A DNA stretch of 64,000 nt, taken from NCBI RefSeq assembly GCF_010974825.1, contig NZ_JAAILA010000029.1, positions 1 through 64,000 of the forward strand, in the 5' to 3' direction. This stretch comes from Aeromonas rivipollensis. Its GTDB lineage: Bacteria > Pseudomonadota > Gammaproteobacteria > Enterobacterales > Aeromonadaceae. This document shows positions 48,726 through 58,001 of this stretch, piece by piece (positions within the stretch are counted from its first letter, which is position 1; every line of letters starts with the position of its first letter). The notes beneath the pieces were generated by a model, which searched no databases, had not been told where the DNA came from, and saw only the letters and a program-made list of their open reading frames with translations. Made by a program: the position numbers and the translations under genes.

Positions 48726-48752
48726 TTGGCACGATACTGGCTTATGTGAATG
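48726..48752 (+). promoter_or_regulatory. Sigma-54 promoter of glnA
   Basis: TTGGCACGATACTGGCT (48726-48742) fits the sigma-54 consensus TTGGCACRN4TTGCW with intact GG and GC elements and one change. The predicted start is near 48752, giving a 48-base leader before an AACACCGGAGG ribosome-binding region. Confidence 0.82.
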
Positions 48753-48799
48753 TGATGACGCATTCACCCAAAGAGTTTTAACACCGGAGGTTACTTAGC

Positions 48800-50209
48800 A
48801 TGTCAGCCCAGAACGTTTTGGCCCTGATCCAGGAACACGAAGTCAAGTTTGTTGATCTGCGTTTTACCGACACCAAGGGTAAAGAGCAGCACGTATCCAT
48901 TCCTTCCCACCAGGTCGACGAAGACTTCTTCGAAGACGGCAAGATGTTCGATGGCTCCTCCATCGGCGGCTGGAAGGGCATCAACGAGTCTGACATGGTG
49001 CTGATGCCGGATCCGGCCTCCGCCAAACTGGACCCGTTCACCGAAGAGACCACGCTGAACATCGTCTGTGACGTGCTTGAACCTGCCACCATGCAAGGCT
49101 ATGACCGCGATCCGCGCTCCATCGCCAAGCGTGCCGAAGATTTCCTGAAAGCCAGCGGCATCGCTGACACCGTGCTGTTCGGGCCGGAGCCGGAATTCTT
49201 CATGTTCGACAACATCACCTTCTCCAACACCATGGGCCACAGCTTCGTGAAGATCGAATCCGAAGAAGCTGCCTGGAACTCGGGTACCGAGTACGAGCAC
49301 GGCAACAAGGGGCACCGTCCCTTCGTCAAGGGTGGCTACTTCCCGGTTGCGCCGGTTGACTCCTCCCAGGACATCCGTGCCGCCATGTGTCTGGTGCTGG
49401 AAGAGATGGGCCAGGTCGTTGAAGCTCACCACCACGAAGTGGCCACTGCCGGTCAGAACGAGATCGCAACCCGCTTCAACACCCTTACCCTGAAAGCTGA
49501 CGAAGTGCAGGTGCTGAAGTACGTGATCCACAACGTGGCCCACGCCTACAACAAGACAGTCACCTTCATGCCGAAACCCATGTTCGGTGACAACGGCTCC
49601 GGCATGCACTGCCACCAGTCCCTGGCCAAGAACGGCGTCAACCTGTTCGCCGGTGACCTGTACGGCGGTCTGTCCGAGATGGCGCTGCACTACATCGGCG
49701 GCATCATCAAGCACGCCAAGGCCATCAACGCCTTCGCCAACCCGACCACCAACTCCTACAAGCGTCTGGTGCCGGGCTATGAAGCCCCCGTCATGCTGGC
49801 CTACTCCGCCCGCAACCGCTCTGCTTCCATCCGTATCCCGGTGGTGCCGAGCCCGAAAGCCCGCCGCATCGAAGTGCGCTTCCCGGATCCTGCTGCCAAC
49901 CCCTACCTGGCCTTCGCTGCCCAGCTGATGGCCGGTCTGGACGGCATCATCAACAAGATCCATCCGGGCGATGCCATGGACAAGAACTTGTATGACCTGC
50001 CGCCGGAAGAAGCCGCAGAAGTGCCGACCGTTGCCGGTTCCCTGGACGAGGCCCTGTCCGCACTGGATGCTGACCGCGAGTTCCTGACCCGTGGCGGCGT
50101 CTTCAGCGACGACTTCATCAACTCCTACCTGGAGCTGAAGCAGCATGACGTGGATCGTGTCCGCATGACCCCGCACCCGCTGGAGTTCGAGCTGTACTAC
50201 TCCGTCTAA
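48800..50209 (+). CDS. glnA: Glutamine synthetase type I
   Basis: The 469-residue product has the E. coli length and GSI-beta features: the latch-like N-terminus, metal-binding EPEFFMFDN and GMHCHQSL blocks, and the adenylylation tyrosine in [10 protein letters not shown]. It condenses ammonia and glutamate with ATP. A sigma-54 promoter with NtrC sites precedes it, so it is induced under nitrogen limitation. Confidence 0.98.
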   Translation: MSAQNVLALIQEHEVKFVDLRFTDTKGKEQHVSIPSHQVDEDFFEDGKMFDGSSIGGWKGINESDMVLMPDPASAKLDPFTEETTLNIVCDVLEPATMQGYDRDPRSIAKRAEDFLKASGIADTVLFGPEPEFFMFDNITFSNTMGHSFVKIESEEAAWNSGTEYEHGNKGHRPFVKGGYFPVAPVDSSQDIRAAMCLVLEEMGQVVEAHHHEVATAGQNEIATRFNTLTLKADEVQVLKYVIHNVAHAYNKTVTFMPKPMFGDNGSGMHCHQSLAKNGVNLFAGDLYGGLSEMALHYIGGIIKHAKAINAFANPTTNSYKRLVPGYEAPVMLAYSARNRSASIRIPVVPSPKARRIEVRFPDPAANPYLAFAAQLMAGLDGIINKIHPGDAMDKNLYDLPPEEAAEVPTVAGSLDEALSALDADREFLTRGGVFSDDFINSYLELKQHDVDRVRMTPHPLEFELYYSV

Positions 50210-50235
50210 TCCGGTGCCCATTGCTTCATCATGAC

Positions 50236-50261
50236 AAACCCGCCATCTGGCGGGTTTTTTA
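50236..50261 (+). terminator. Terminator after glnA
   Basis: AAACCCGCC-ATCT-GGCGGGTTT followed by TTT lies 27 bp past the glnA stop, separating it from the DUF4124 and glnL genes. Confidence 0.92.
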
Positions 50262-50407
50262 TCTAAGGGGCTGAAATATCATGACTCATTGCCTCACGCA
50301 GCATGGGGCTAGGGCTCAGCGAACTCATTTTTCACCGCCGATCCGACAATAAACCCGACATTTTTTTCTCTGATAGGATTAAGGTGAACCCCGTCAAGGA
50401 GAGATGG

Positions 50408-50983
50408 ATGAAAACAGTACACCCGACATGGACGCTGGGCCTCTTGCTGATGATCTCCTGCACCGCCCAGGCGGCCAGAGTATATTCCTGGGTCGACCCT
50501 CAAGGGGTGACCCATTACACCGACGCCCCTCCCCCCGGCAAGAACGCCAGGGAGTTAGACCTGCGGGTCTCCCCCCTCATCGGCACCTCGCCCCACTCGG
50601 TCCAGGTCGACGACTTCAACAGCCTGACCGGCGTCGATGCCAGGAAGGCCCAGGAAGCTGCCCCCCTGGAGATAGAACTGCTCTCCCCAGAGCCGGGCAG
50701 CACATTGCGCGACAACACGGGCAACATCGTCTTCCAGGCACAGGTCCATCCCCAGGCGCCGGTGCAATATGACGTGCGCCTGCTGCTGAACGACAAGGCC
50801 ATTCCCCTCGTTCACAACAGCCTGGCCATCCGGGTTGAGAACCTCCCTCGCGGCGCCTACGAGGCACGGCTCGAGCTGCTTACCAAAGACGGTACGATCC
50901 TTGCTAAATCCAAAGCAGCCACCTTTTACCTGCATAGAACGACTGTGAATCCAGCTCCCAAAGCCACCCCCAAGGCCAATTAG
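50408..50983 (+). CDS. DUF4124 domain secreted protein
   Basis: The 191-residue protein has a signal peptide (MKTVHPTWTLGLLLMISCTA then QAA) and an N-terminal DUF4124 region (RVYSWVDPQGVTHYTDAPPP). It likely resides in the periplasm; function unknown. The ATG at 50408 was chosen because AAGGAG precedes it and it begins the signal peptide. It sits between glnA and glnL on the same strand. Confidence 0.82.
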   Translation: MKTVHPTWTLGLLLMISCTAQAARVYSWVDPQGVTHYTDAPPPGKNARELDLRVSPLIGTSPHSVQVDDFNSLTGVDARKAQEAAPLEIELLSPEPGSTLRDNTGNIVFQAQVHPQAPVQYDVRLLLNDKAIPLVHNSLAIRVENLPRGAYEARLELLTKDGTILAKSKAATFYLHRTTVNPAPKATPKAN

Positions 50984-51017
50984 GGGTGATGTGACGCACC
51001 GATGCGGGTAAACTCAA

Positions 51018-51034
51018 TGCACCATATCGGTGCA
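51018..51034 (+). promoter_or_regulatory. NtrC site upstream of glnL
   Basis: TGCACCATATCGGTGCA is a perfect NtrC palindrome 36 bp before the glnL start. In E. coli NtrC represses the glnL promoter from such a site, keeping basal levels low. Confidence 0.85.
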
Positions 51035-51069
51035 TAACAGGTGTAAAGCACCGTTTTAGGGAGAAACCT

Positions 51070-52125
51070 GTGCCAACCCGCTCGGATCACGCCAAGACAC
51101 TCTTGGACAACCTGCTGACCGCCGTCATCCTGATGGATGAGCGGCTCTGCATTCAATTCGTCAACCCGGCGGCCGAACAGCTGCTTTCCCTCAGCGAACG
51201 GCGACTGATCGGGATCGAACTGCCCCATCTGCTGGAGCACATCTCCCTCGACCTGCAACGATTCAAGCAGTGCCTCATTTCGGGGCAGGGCTTCACCGAC
51301 AGCGAAGTCACCCTGGTGGTGGAGGGAGAGCCCAGGCTGGTGGAGATCAGCGTGAGCCCCATGGCCGACCACGAGCAGCGGCTGATGGTGGTGGAGCTGC
51401 GCAAAATCGATCAGCAGAAGAAGATCAGCCAGGAGCTGCAACAGCATGCCCAGCAGCAGGCCGCCAAGGAGCTGGTGCGCGGGCTGGCCCACGAGATCAA
51501 GAACCCCCTCGGGGGTCTGCGCGGCGCGGCCCAGCTGTTGCAAAAGGAGCTGCCGGACCCGGCCCTGCGTGAATACACCGGCATCATCATAGAGCAGGCC
51601 GATCGCCTGCGGGTGCTGGTCGATCGTCTGCTCGGCCCCCAGCGGCCGGGACGCCATCAGATGCACAATGTGCATTCGGTGCTGGAGCAGGTGCGCCGCC
51701 TGGTAGATCTGGAACTGCCGCCCCAGATCCGCATCGAGCGGGACTACGACCCCAGCATTCCCGAGTTCGAGATGGAGCCGGACCAGCTGCAGCAGGCGTT
51801 TCTCAACATAGTCCGCAATGCCGCCGAGGCCCTAGGTGACCAGACCGGGCTCATCCGCATCAAGACCCGCACCGCCTTCCAGATCACCATCCACGGACAA
51901 CGCTATCGCCTGGCAGCAGAGATCAAGATCATCGACAACGGCCCCGGCATTCCCGATGCCATTCGCGACACCCTCTTCTACCCCATGATCACCGGCAAGG
52001 AGGGGGGCACAGGCCTCGGCCTCTCCATCGCCCAGAACCTGATCGATCAGCACAAGGGACGCATCGACTGCATCAGCTGGCCCGGCCACACCGAATTCAC
52101 CATCTACCTACCACTTCGCAAGTAA
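51070..52125 (+). CDS. glnL: Nitrogen regulator histidine kinase NtrB
   Basis: The 351-residue cytoplasmic kinase has an N-terminal PAS domain (about 8-110), the phospho-acceptor H141 in GLAHEIKNPLGGLRGAAQLL, and an ATPase domain with N box FLNIVRNAAEAL and G boxes DNGPGIP and GGTGLGLS. With PII it controls NtrC phosphorylation by nitrogen status. The start is GTG, preceded by TTTTAGGGAGA. Confidence 0.96.
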   Translation: MPTRSDHAKTLLDNLLTAVILMDERLCIQFVNPAAEQLLSLSERRLIGIELPHLLEHISLDLQRFKQCLISGQGFTDSEVTLVVEGEPRLVEISVSPMADHEQRLMVVELRKIDQQKKISQELQQHAQQQAAKELVRGLAHEIKNPLGGLRGAAQLLQKELPDPALREYTGIIIEQADRLRVLVDRLLGPQRPGRHQMHNVHSVLEQVRRLVDLELPPQIRIERDYDPSIPEFEMEPDQLQQAFLNIVRNAAEALGDQTGLIRIKTRTAFQITIHGQRYRLAAEIKIIDNGPGIPDAIRDTLFYPMITGKEGGTGLGLSIAQNLIDQHKGRIDCISWPGHTEFTIYLPLRK

Positions 52126-52134
52126 GGGAACCTC

Positions 52135-53553
52135 ATGACAGCAAAAGTGTGGATCGTCGATGACGACAGCTCCATCCGGTGGGTCCTGGAGCGCACCCTT
52201 GGTAGCGAAGGCTTCGAATGCGAGAGCTTTGCCGACGGCGAAGCCCTGCTGAGTTCGCTGGAGATGCGCTCGCCGGACGTGATCCTCTCCGATATCCGCA
52301 TGCCGGGCATCGACGGCCTGAGCCTGCTGGAACAGATCCACCGCCGCCAGGCGGATCTGCCCATCATCATCATGACGGCGCACTCGGATCTCGACAGCGC
52401 GGTCAACGCCTACCAGCGCGGCGCCTTCGAATACCTGCCCAAGCCGTTCGACATCGACGAGGCTGTCACCCTGGTGCGCCGCGCCGAGAATCATCTGAAA
52501 GAGCAGCGCACCAAGCGCAAGGCGCGCCAACAGGAGGCCACCACCACCCCGGAGATCATCGGTGAGGCCCCCGCCATGCAGGAGGTGTTTCGCGCCATAG
52601 GCCGACTGTCCCGCTCCAGCATCTCGGTGCTGATCAACGGCCAGAGCGGCACCGGCAAGGAGCTGGTCGCCCATGCCCTGCACAAGCACAGCCCGCGCGC
52701 CCACAAGAACTTCATCGCCCTCAACATGGCGGCCATCCCGAAGGATCTCATCGAATCCGAGCTGTTCGGCCATGAGAAGGGGGCCTTCACCGGTGCCAAC
52801 AACATACGTCACGGCCGTTTCGAGCAGGCCGACGGCGGCACCCTGTTTCTCGACGAAATAGGCGACATGCCCCTCGACGTCCAGACCCGGCTGCTGCGGG
52901 TGCTGGCCGATGGCCAGTTCTACCGGGTCGGCGGCCATCAACCGGTGCAGGTGGACGTGCGGATCATCGCCGCCACCCACCAGAATCTGGAGAAACGGGT
53001 CGCCGACGGCGAGTTTCGCGAAGACCTGTTCCACCGCCTCAACGTCATCCGCATCCATATCCCCGCCCTCAAGGAGAGACGGGAGGACATACCCCAGCTG
53101 GCCCAGCACTTCCTGCTGAGGGCCGCCAAGGAGCTGAACGTGGAGGCCAAGAGCCTGCACCCGGATACCCAGACCTACATCAGCCGCCTGCCCTGGCCCG
53201 GCAACGTGCGCCAGCTGGAGAACGTCTGCCGCTGGTTGACCGTGATGGCCTCGGGCCAGGAGGTGCTGGTCGGCGATCTGCCCACCGAGCTGCTGACCCC
53301 CATCACCAGCACGGCGGAACCCGGCCAGCCCGCGCTGACCGGTGGCTGGCAGCAACAACTGCAGGACTGGGTGGCCGCCAAGCTGGCGCTGGGGGAGACC
53401 GACATCCTGGCCGACGCCATGCCCCAGTTCGAGCGGATCATGCTGGAGACGGCGCTGGAGCACACCCATGGCCACAAGCAGGAGGCCGCCCGCCTGCTCG
53501 GCTGGGGTCGCAATACCCTGACCCGCAAGCTCAAGGAACTCGACATTCCCTGA
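52135..53553 (+). CDS. glnG: Nitrogen regulator NtrC
   Basis: The 472-residue enhancer-binding protein has a receiver domain with D53 (LSDIRMPGIDG), an AAA+ domain with Walker A GQSGTGKELVA, the sigma-54 contact loop GAFTGA and Walker B GGTLFLDEIG, and a Fis-type C-terminal HTH (KQEAARLLGWGRNTLTRKLK). It activates glnA from the upstream sites. It is 9 bp after glnL. Confidence 0.97.
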   Translation: MTAKVWIVDDDSSIRWVLERTLGSEGFECESFADGEALLSSLEMRSPDVILSDIRMPGIDGLSLLEQIHRRQADLPIIIMTAHSDLDSAVNAYQRGAFEYLPKPFDIDEAVTLVRRAENHLKEQRTKRKARQQEATTTPEIIGEAPAMQEVFRAIGRLSRSSISVLINGQSGTGKELVAHALHKHSPRAHKNFIALNMAAIPKDLIESELFGHEKGAFTGANNIRHGRFEQADGGTLFLDEIGDMPLDVQTRLLRVLADGQFYRVGGHQPVQVDVRIIAATHQNLEKRVADGEFREDLFHRLNVIRIHIPALKERREDIPQLAQHFLLRAAKELNVEAKSLHPDTQTYISRLPWPGNVRQLENVCRWLTVMASGQEVLVGDLPTELLTPITSTAEPGQPALTGGWQQQLQDWVAAKLALGETDILADAMPQFERIMLETALEHTHGHKQEAARLLGWGRNTLTRKLKELDIP

Positions 53554-53607
53554 GTCTTCGGGAAAAACGATTCCCATCACGCCTTGAGGGAAAGCCTGAC
53601 CAATCAG

Positions 53608-53639
53608 ACCCCGTTTGCCTGCAAACGGGGTATCTTTTT
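53608..53639 (+). terminator. Terminator after glnG
   Basis: ACCCCGTTTGCCTGCAAACGGGGT folds to a strong stem followed by ATCTTTTT, 54 bp past the glnG stop. Confidence 0.9.
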
Positions 53640-53695
53640 CAAGATCCCCGCCTAGAATGACAGGCTTTCCAACCCGACTCGCAGAAGGCGCCATC

Positions 53696-54697
53696 ATGAT
53701 TGACAGATCCCTCCCCCTGACCGACCTGCACCGCCATCTGGATGGCAACATCCGTCCGCAGACCATTCTCGAGCTGGGTCGCCTGCACAACATCCAGCTG
53801 CCAGCCGATGAGCTGGAGGCCCTGCGCCCCCACGTGCAGATCGTCGAGAACGAGCCGAGTCTGGTGGCCTTCCTGAAGAAACTGGACTGGGGCGTGGCCG
53901 TGCTGGCCGATTACGACGCCTGCCGCCGGGTCGCCTACGAGAACGTGGAAGATCTGCTGCGCGCCGGCATCGACTATGCCGAGCTGCGCTTCAGCCCCGC
54001 CTACATGGCGATGGCCCACAAGCTGCATCCGCAGGGTGTGGTGGAAGCCATCATCGACGGCGTGGCCGCCGGCAGCCGCGACTTTGGCATCAAGACCAAC
54101 CTGATCGGCATCATGAGCCGCACCTTCGGCACCGAGCAGTGCAACAAGGAGCTGGCCGCCTGTCTGGCCCATCGCGACAAGCTGGTCGCCATCGATCTGG
54201 CCGGTGACGAGCTGGGCTTCCCGGGGGAACTCTTTACCGATCACTTCCGCAAGGTGCGGGATGCGGGCATGCGCGTCACCGTGCACGCCGGTGAAGCGGC
54301 GGGCCCCGAGAGCATGTGGCAGGCCATTCGCGATCTGGGCGCCGAGCGTATCGGTCACGGTGTCAAGGCCATCCAGGATCCGGCCCTGATGGCCTATCTG
54401 GCGGAGCACCGCATCGGCATCGAGTCCTGCCTCACCTCCAATATCCAGACCACCACTGTCGCCAACCTGACCGAGCACCCGATCCGCCAGTTCCTGGCCG
54501 CCGGCGTGCTGGCCTGCCTCAACACCGACGACCCCGCAGTGGAAGGCATTGACCTGCCCCATGAATACGAGGTGGCCGCCCCGGCCGCCGGCATGACGGC
54601 GAGCGAGATCCGCACCGCCCAGCAGAACGGCCTGACCCTGGCCTTCCTGAGCGATGGCGAGAAAGCCGAGCTGAGCGCCCGCGCCGCCAGCCGCTGA
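53696..54697 (+). CDS. add: Adenosine deaminase
   Basis: The 333-residue product has the E. coli Add length and the amidohydrolase metal motifs: DLHRHLDG near the start, HAGEAAG (catalytic glutamate), and NTDDPA near the end. It deaminates adenosine and deoxyadenosine for purine salvage. The ATG at 53696 gives the family N-terminus ([15 protein letters not shown]). Confidence 0.96.
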   Translation: MIDRSLPLTDLHRHLDGNIRPQTILELGRLHNIQLPADELEALRPHVQIVENEPSLVAFLKKLDWGVAVLADYDACRRVAYENVEDLLRAGIDYAELRFSPAYMAMAHKLHPQGVVEAIIDGVAAGSRDFGIKTNLIGIMSRTFGTEQCNKELAACLAHRDKLVAIDLAGDELGFPGELFTDHFRKVRDAGMRVTVHAGEAAGPESMWQAIRDLGAERIGHGVKAIQDPALMAYLAEHRIGIESCLTSNIQTTTVANLTEHPIRQFLAAGVLACLNTDDPAVEGIDLPHEYEVAAPAAGMTASEIRTAQQNGLTLAFLSDGEKAELSARAASR

Positions 54698-54722
54698 GTC
54701 TTGAGCCGCTTGCTTACTCCAT

Positions 54723-54751
54723 AAAAAAACCGCCGAGAGGCGGTTTTTTTA
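54723..54751. terminator. Bidirectional terminator between add and hemN
   Basis: AAAAAAACCGCC-GAGA-GGCGGTTTTTTT is a textbook hairpin with A- and T-runs between convergent genes. Confidence 0.94.
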
Positions 54752-54773
54752 TCTTCAGCGCCGGGCTGCCGGT

Positions 54774-56147
54774 TCAGATCACCCGGGAGAACTGCTGCTG
54801 GCGCGCCTTGCTGCGCAGGTAGACATCGAAGCACATGCAGATGTTGCGAATGAGCAGCTGACCGGTGGAGACCACCTCAAGTCCGTCGTCTGTCATGCGC
54901 ACCAGACCATCGTCGATGAAAGTCTGCAGCAGCTTGAGATCTTCGGCGAAGTACTCCCGGAAGACCAGGTCATGGGCCTGCTCGACGGCGGCGAAGTTCA
55001 GGGAGAAGTCGCAGATGAGGCGCTTGATCACCTCGCGGCGGATCAGATCGTCCCGGTTGAGGGAGCACCCCTTCCACTGGGCGTGGCCGAGCGTCTCCAC
55101 CTGGGCGTAATAGGTTTTGAGATCCTTCTGATTCTGGGAGTAGGCATCCCCCATCATGCTGATGGAAGAGACCCCCAGCCCCAGCAAATCGCAATCCCCC
55201 TGGGTGGTGTAGCCCTGGAAGTTGCGGTGCAGCTTGCCCTCGCGCTGGGCCACCGCCAGCTCGTCATCGGGCTTGGCGAAGTGATCCATGCCGATGAACT
55301 GATAACCCTGACCGGTGAGGAAGGCGATGGTGTCCTGCAGCATGGCCAGCTTCTCCCGGGGCGCCGGCATGTCTTCCTCCTTCAGCTTGTGCTGGGCGGC
55401 GAAGCGGCTCGGCAGGTGGGCATAGTTGAAGATGGAGAGGCGGGCCGGATCCGTCTTGAGCACTTCCTCCAGGGTGTGGTGGAAGCTCTCCCGGTTCTGG
55501 TGCGGCAGGCCGTAGATGAGGTCGAGATTGGTGGAGCGGAACCCCAATGCCCGGGCGCGCTCCAGCATGGCGCGGATGAAGTCGTTGTCCTGCTCGCGGT
55601 TGACCGCGACCTGGACCGCCTTGTTGAAATCCTGCACGCCGAGGCTAATGCGGTTGAAGCCCAGCTCCCGCAGCACATCCAGCATGGAGAGTTCGATCTC
55701 GCGCGGGTCTACCTCTATGCTGATCTCCCCCTCATCCTCAAACCGGAAGTGCTCCCGCAAGATGGCCATCAGGCGACGGGTCTGCCCTTCGTTCAGATAG
55801 GTGGGGGTGCCGCCGCCCCAGTGCAGCTGGGTCACCAGCCGGTGTTTGAACAGGGGGGCCTGCGCCTTGATCTCCTGCTCGAGGTAATCGAGGTATTGAT
55901 CGGCCTTGTGCTGGTGACGGGTGATCACCTTGTTGCAGCCGCAGTAGTAGCAAAGCTTGTGGCAGAAGGGGATGTGCACGTAGAGCGACAGATTGCGCGC
56001 CGGATACTGGCCCGCGGCCTGGACGAAGTCCGGATAACCGAAGCCCTCGTTGAACTCCAGCGCGGTGGGATAGGAGGTGTAACGCGGGCCGCTGTAGTTA
56101 TATTTCTCGATCAGGGCCTGATCCCACACAATCTGTTCTGCTTGCAC
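54774..56147 (-). CDS. hemN: Oxygen-independent coproporphyrinogen III oxidase
   Basis: The 457-residue radical-SAM enzyme has the CxxxCxxC motif in IPFCHKLCYYCGCNKV and the following HWGGGTPTYLNEGQTRRLM block. It decarboxylates coproporphyrinogen III without oxygen. The aerobic counterpart hemF is also in this window at 61-62 kb. E. coli HemN has the same length. Confidence 0.97.
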   Translation of the reverse strand: MQAEQIVWDQALIEKYNYSGPRYTSYPTALEFNEGFGYPDFVQAAGQYPARNLSLYVHIPFCHKLCYYCGCNKVITRHQHKADQYLDYLEQEIKAQAPLFKHRLVTQLHWGGGTPTYLNEGQTRRLMAILREHFRFEDEGEISIEVDPREIELSMLDVLRELGFNRISLGVQDFNKAVQVAVNREQDNDFIRAMLERARALGFRSTNLDLIYGLPHQNRESFHHTLEEVLKTDPARLSIFNYAHLPSRFAAQHKLKEEDMPAPREKLAMLQDTIAFLTGQGYQFIGMDHFAKPDDELAVAQREGKLHRNFQGYTTQGDCDLLGLGVSSISMMGDAYSQNQKDLKTYYAQVETLGHAQWKGCSLNRDDLIRREVIKRLICDFSLNFAAVEQAHDLVFREYFAEDLKLLQTFIDDGLVRMTDDGLEVVSTGQLLIRNICMCFDVYLRSKARQQQFSRVI

Positions 56148-56178
56148 GCTTGCTTCCTCTTTCTTTGTTATCCAGGGC

Positions 56179-56631
56179 TCACCGGCTTAGCTGAAAGTCC
56201 TTCAGTCGGGCGACATCCTTGAGGATCTGCGCCTCCAGCTCGGCCTCGTAGCCGCTGCGTTCGAGATCCATCTTCATCACTTCGTTGCGCTTGAGGGCTC
56301 GCCTCGCCTCGTGAGTCGGCATCTCCTTCACCTTCTCGTAGAGGCCATAGAGACCAGGGAATTCATTGGCGAAGGCTCGCCCTCCCTTGATCTGCAAGGC
56401 ATCCAGCAGGTTGGTCAGCCGGATGGCCCCCTCCGAGTAGTCGCACTGACCATCCCGTACCGCATGGGCTATCACCCTGACGCTGTCGAGGATGCGCTCG
56501 TTGCGGGCCGCGATGGCCTGCCGCTGCATGTCGTGCTGACGCTTGAGACGTGCCAGCAGGGTGCCGGCATAGACAGCCAGCCCCAGCAAGACAAGGCCCC
56601 CCAGCAGGGCGGCCAGCATCCATCCACTCAT
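56179..56631 (-). CDS. DUF2489 family protein
   Basis: The 150-residue protein has one N-terminal membrane segment (about 5-27), then a helical cytoplasmic domain with RNERILDSVRVIAHAVRDGQ and CDYSEGAIRLTNLLDAL. Function unknown. The ATG at 56631 overlaps the yihI stop by one base (TGATG), so it is coupled to yihI. Confidence 0.82.
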   Translation of the reverse strand: MSGWMLAALLGGLVLLGLAVYAGTLLARLKRQHDMQRQAIAARNERILDSVRVIAHAVRDGQCDYSEGAIRLTNLLDALQIKGGRAFANEFPGLYGLYEKVKEMPTHEARRALKRNEVMKMDLERSGYEAELEAQILKDVARLKDFQLSR

Positions 56632-57206
56632 CACTTCTTCTTCGGCTCGGGCTTGGGTTCGGGCTGATAGTCAACCTGGCTGAAACGCTCCCACAGCTCT
56701 TCCTCGGAGGCAGGCTGTCTCGGCTCTTCATACTCGACGTCGTCAAAATCACCGTCGTCATCTTCGTCGGTGTCTATGATGCCGAGCTCGTCCATCAGCT
56801 CCTGATAGCGATCGACGCGCTGATCGACCCAGGCCTGCTCGGCCGCTTCCAGAGTTTCGCCGGCATCCAGTCGATCCAGCAGATCGTTCAGGCGATCATC
56901 ATTCTCGATGGAGGCCAGCTCCTGCTCGGGCGTCATCACCAACTTCTTCTCTTTTTGTGGTTTGGCCACCACGGACTGGGACTTCTTCTCTTCCACGATC
57001 AGCACGACCGGCTTGCGGGAACCGATGCGCGGATCCTTGGCCTGCTTGCCACTACCGCCCTTGTTACCTTGCTCGACCTGCTGACGGGAGCCCGCCTTCA
57101 AGCCCTTGCGCTTGGCGGCGCGTTTGCGCTCACGACCTTCCAGGGCACTGGCATCTGATTCTTTGCGCTTGCCGGTAGGCTTGCGGGTGGGTTGTTTGGC
57201 CGACAT
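56631..57206 (-). CDS. yihI: Der GTPase-activating protein YihI
   Basis: The 191-residue protein has a basic N-terminal half (KRKESDASALEGRERKRAAK) with the YihI block KDPRIGSRKPV, a central helical domain (NDDRLNDLLDRLDAGETLEA) and an acidic tail. In E. coli YihI stimulates the ribosome-assembly GTPase Der. The ATG at 57206 follows CGGAG; the upstream frame is unlikely to be coding. yihI lies near yihA and hemN, as in E. coli. Confidence 0.9.
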   Translation of the reverse strand: MSAKQPTRKPTGKRKESDASALEGRERKRAAKRKGLKAGSRQQVEQGNKGGSGKQAKDPRIGSRKPVVLIVEEKKSQSVVAKPQKEKKLVMTPEQELASIENDDRLNDLLDRLDAGETLEAAEQAWVDQRVDRYQELMDELGIIDTDEDDDGDFDDVEYEEPRQPASEEELWERFSQVDYQPEPKPEPKKK

Positions 57207-57416
57207 GAATGACTCCGACAAATAACTGGATTGAAACCCCCGGGATTGTTTCGTCCGGGGAGGATGCTGAAGTGGGGAACAGTAAATCTGGAACAAGAGT
57301 GGGATCCCGCACCAATTCGACCATATTCGGTCGCTGAACACCGCAGGATCGGCATCCTCTGGGCATGTTGCTGGTATTTTGACACAGAATGCCTTGGCGG
57401 GTTAATGACCCAACAG

Positions 57417-57438
57417 AAAAAAGGCAGCCGAAGCTGCC
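57417..57438 (-). terminator. Terminator of the CsrB/C-type RNA
   Basis: GGCAGC-TTCG-GCTGCC followed by TTTTTT on the minus strand, with a UUCG tetraloop. There is no coding gene upstream that it could serve other than the RNA. Confidence 0.93.
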
Positions 57439-57733
57439 TTGATCCTGTCATGCGAGTCCCATTCCCTGGCTGCAAATCGCCTTATCCCTGGGCGTACCTC
57501 TGCGCATCATGTCGTTAGGTCTTCCTGACCCTTGTTGCTCGATCCTGAATGTGCGTGTGCTTGTCTAACCCATGCGGACAACATCCGGTCGTCTTTCTGG
57601 GGTGGTTGCCTCCCGCAGCCCCGCTCATCCCTGGCGGTCACCATCCTGGTCTCAGACTCTCTTGCTCATCACTTGTCTGCTGAGCCGACTCCCTGTCCAA
57701 CCCGAACGCCAACAGCTCGTCAGGTCATTCCAT
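57417..57733 (-). ncRNA. CsrB/CsrC-type CsrA-sponge RNA
   Basis: The minus strand of this non-coding stretch carries about 13 GGA triplets. Many fit the CsrA motif: CAGGATG (57642-57648), CAGGGATGAG, CAGGATC (twice), CAGGAAG, CAGGGATAAG and CAGGGAATGGGA. Near its start, TTGGACAGGGAGTCGG resembles the 5' end of E. coli csrB (GTCGACAGGGAGTCAG). It ends in a perfect GGCAGC-TTCG-GCTGCC hairpin and six T. E. coli csrC lies between yihA and yihI; here the gene is between yihI and cytochrome c4, next to yihA. A TTGAGC-16-TACAGT promoter fits a start near 57733; the 5' end could be as late as 57701. Confidence 0.82.
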
Positions 57734-57940
57734 GAGCTCACTGTAACAATTTCGCAGTCGGGCTCAATCCACCCGGTATGCTTTCAAATGAAGATTAGTG
57801 GCCATCTCATGTTTAACATATTGAAAGTTATAGCTTCCGCATCGAAGGCTGAACGCTGTTTCAGCCCCGACCAGACTCGGAAATGGGGGATCTCTTACAA
57901 CAATGCAGGGCATTTGCAGGCACTGCGCCAGAAACCCCAA

Positions 57941-57977
57941 AAAAGAGCAGGGAACCTTGATAGTTCCCTGCTCTTTT
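57941..57977. terminator. Terminator after cytochrome c4 gene
   Basis: A 15-bp stem (AAAAGAGCAGGGAAC / GTTCCCTGCTCTTTT) with T-runs on both strands lies 24 bp past the cytochrome stop. The stretch 57734-57940 upstream of it shows no gene. Confidence 0.9.
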
Positions 57978-58001
57978 CAACAAGATAGATTCAGGACCTT
58001 A

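Noticed and set aside
57572..57988. 138-codon plus-strand frame (and a 67-codon one at 57532)
   Set aside because: They lie antisense to the GGA-rich CsrB/C-type RNA and the cytochrome c4 terminator and show no protein features.
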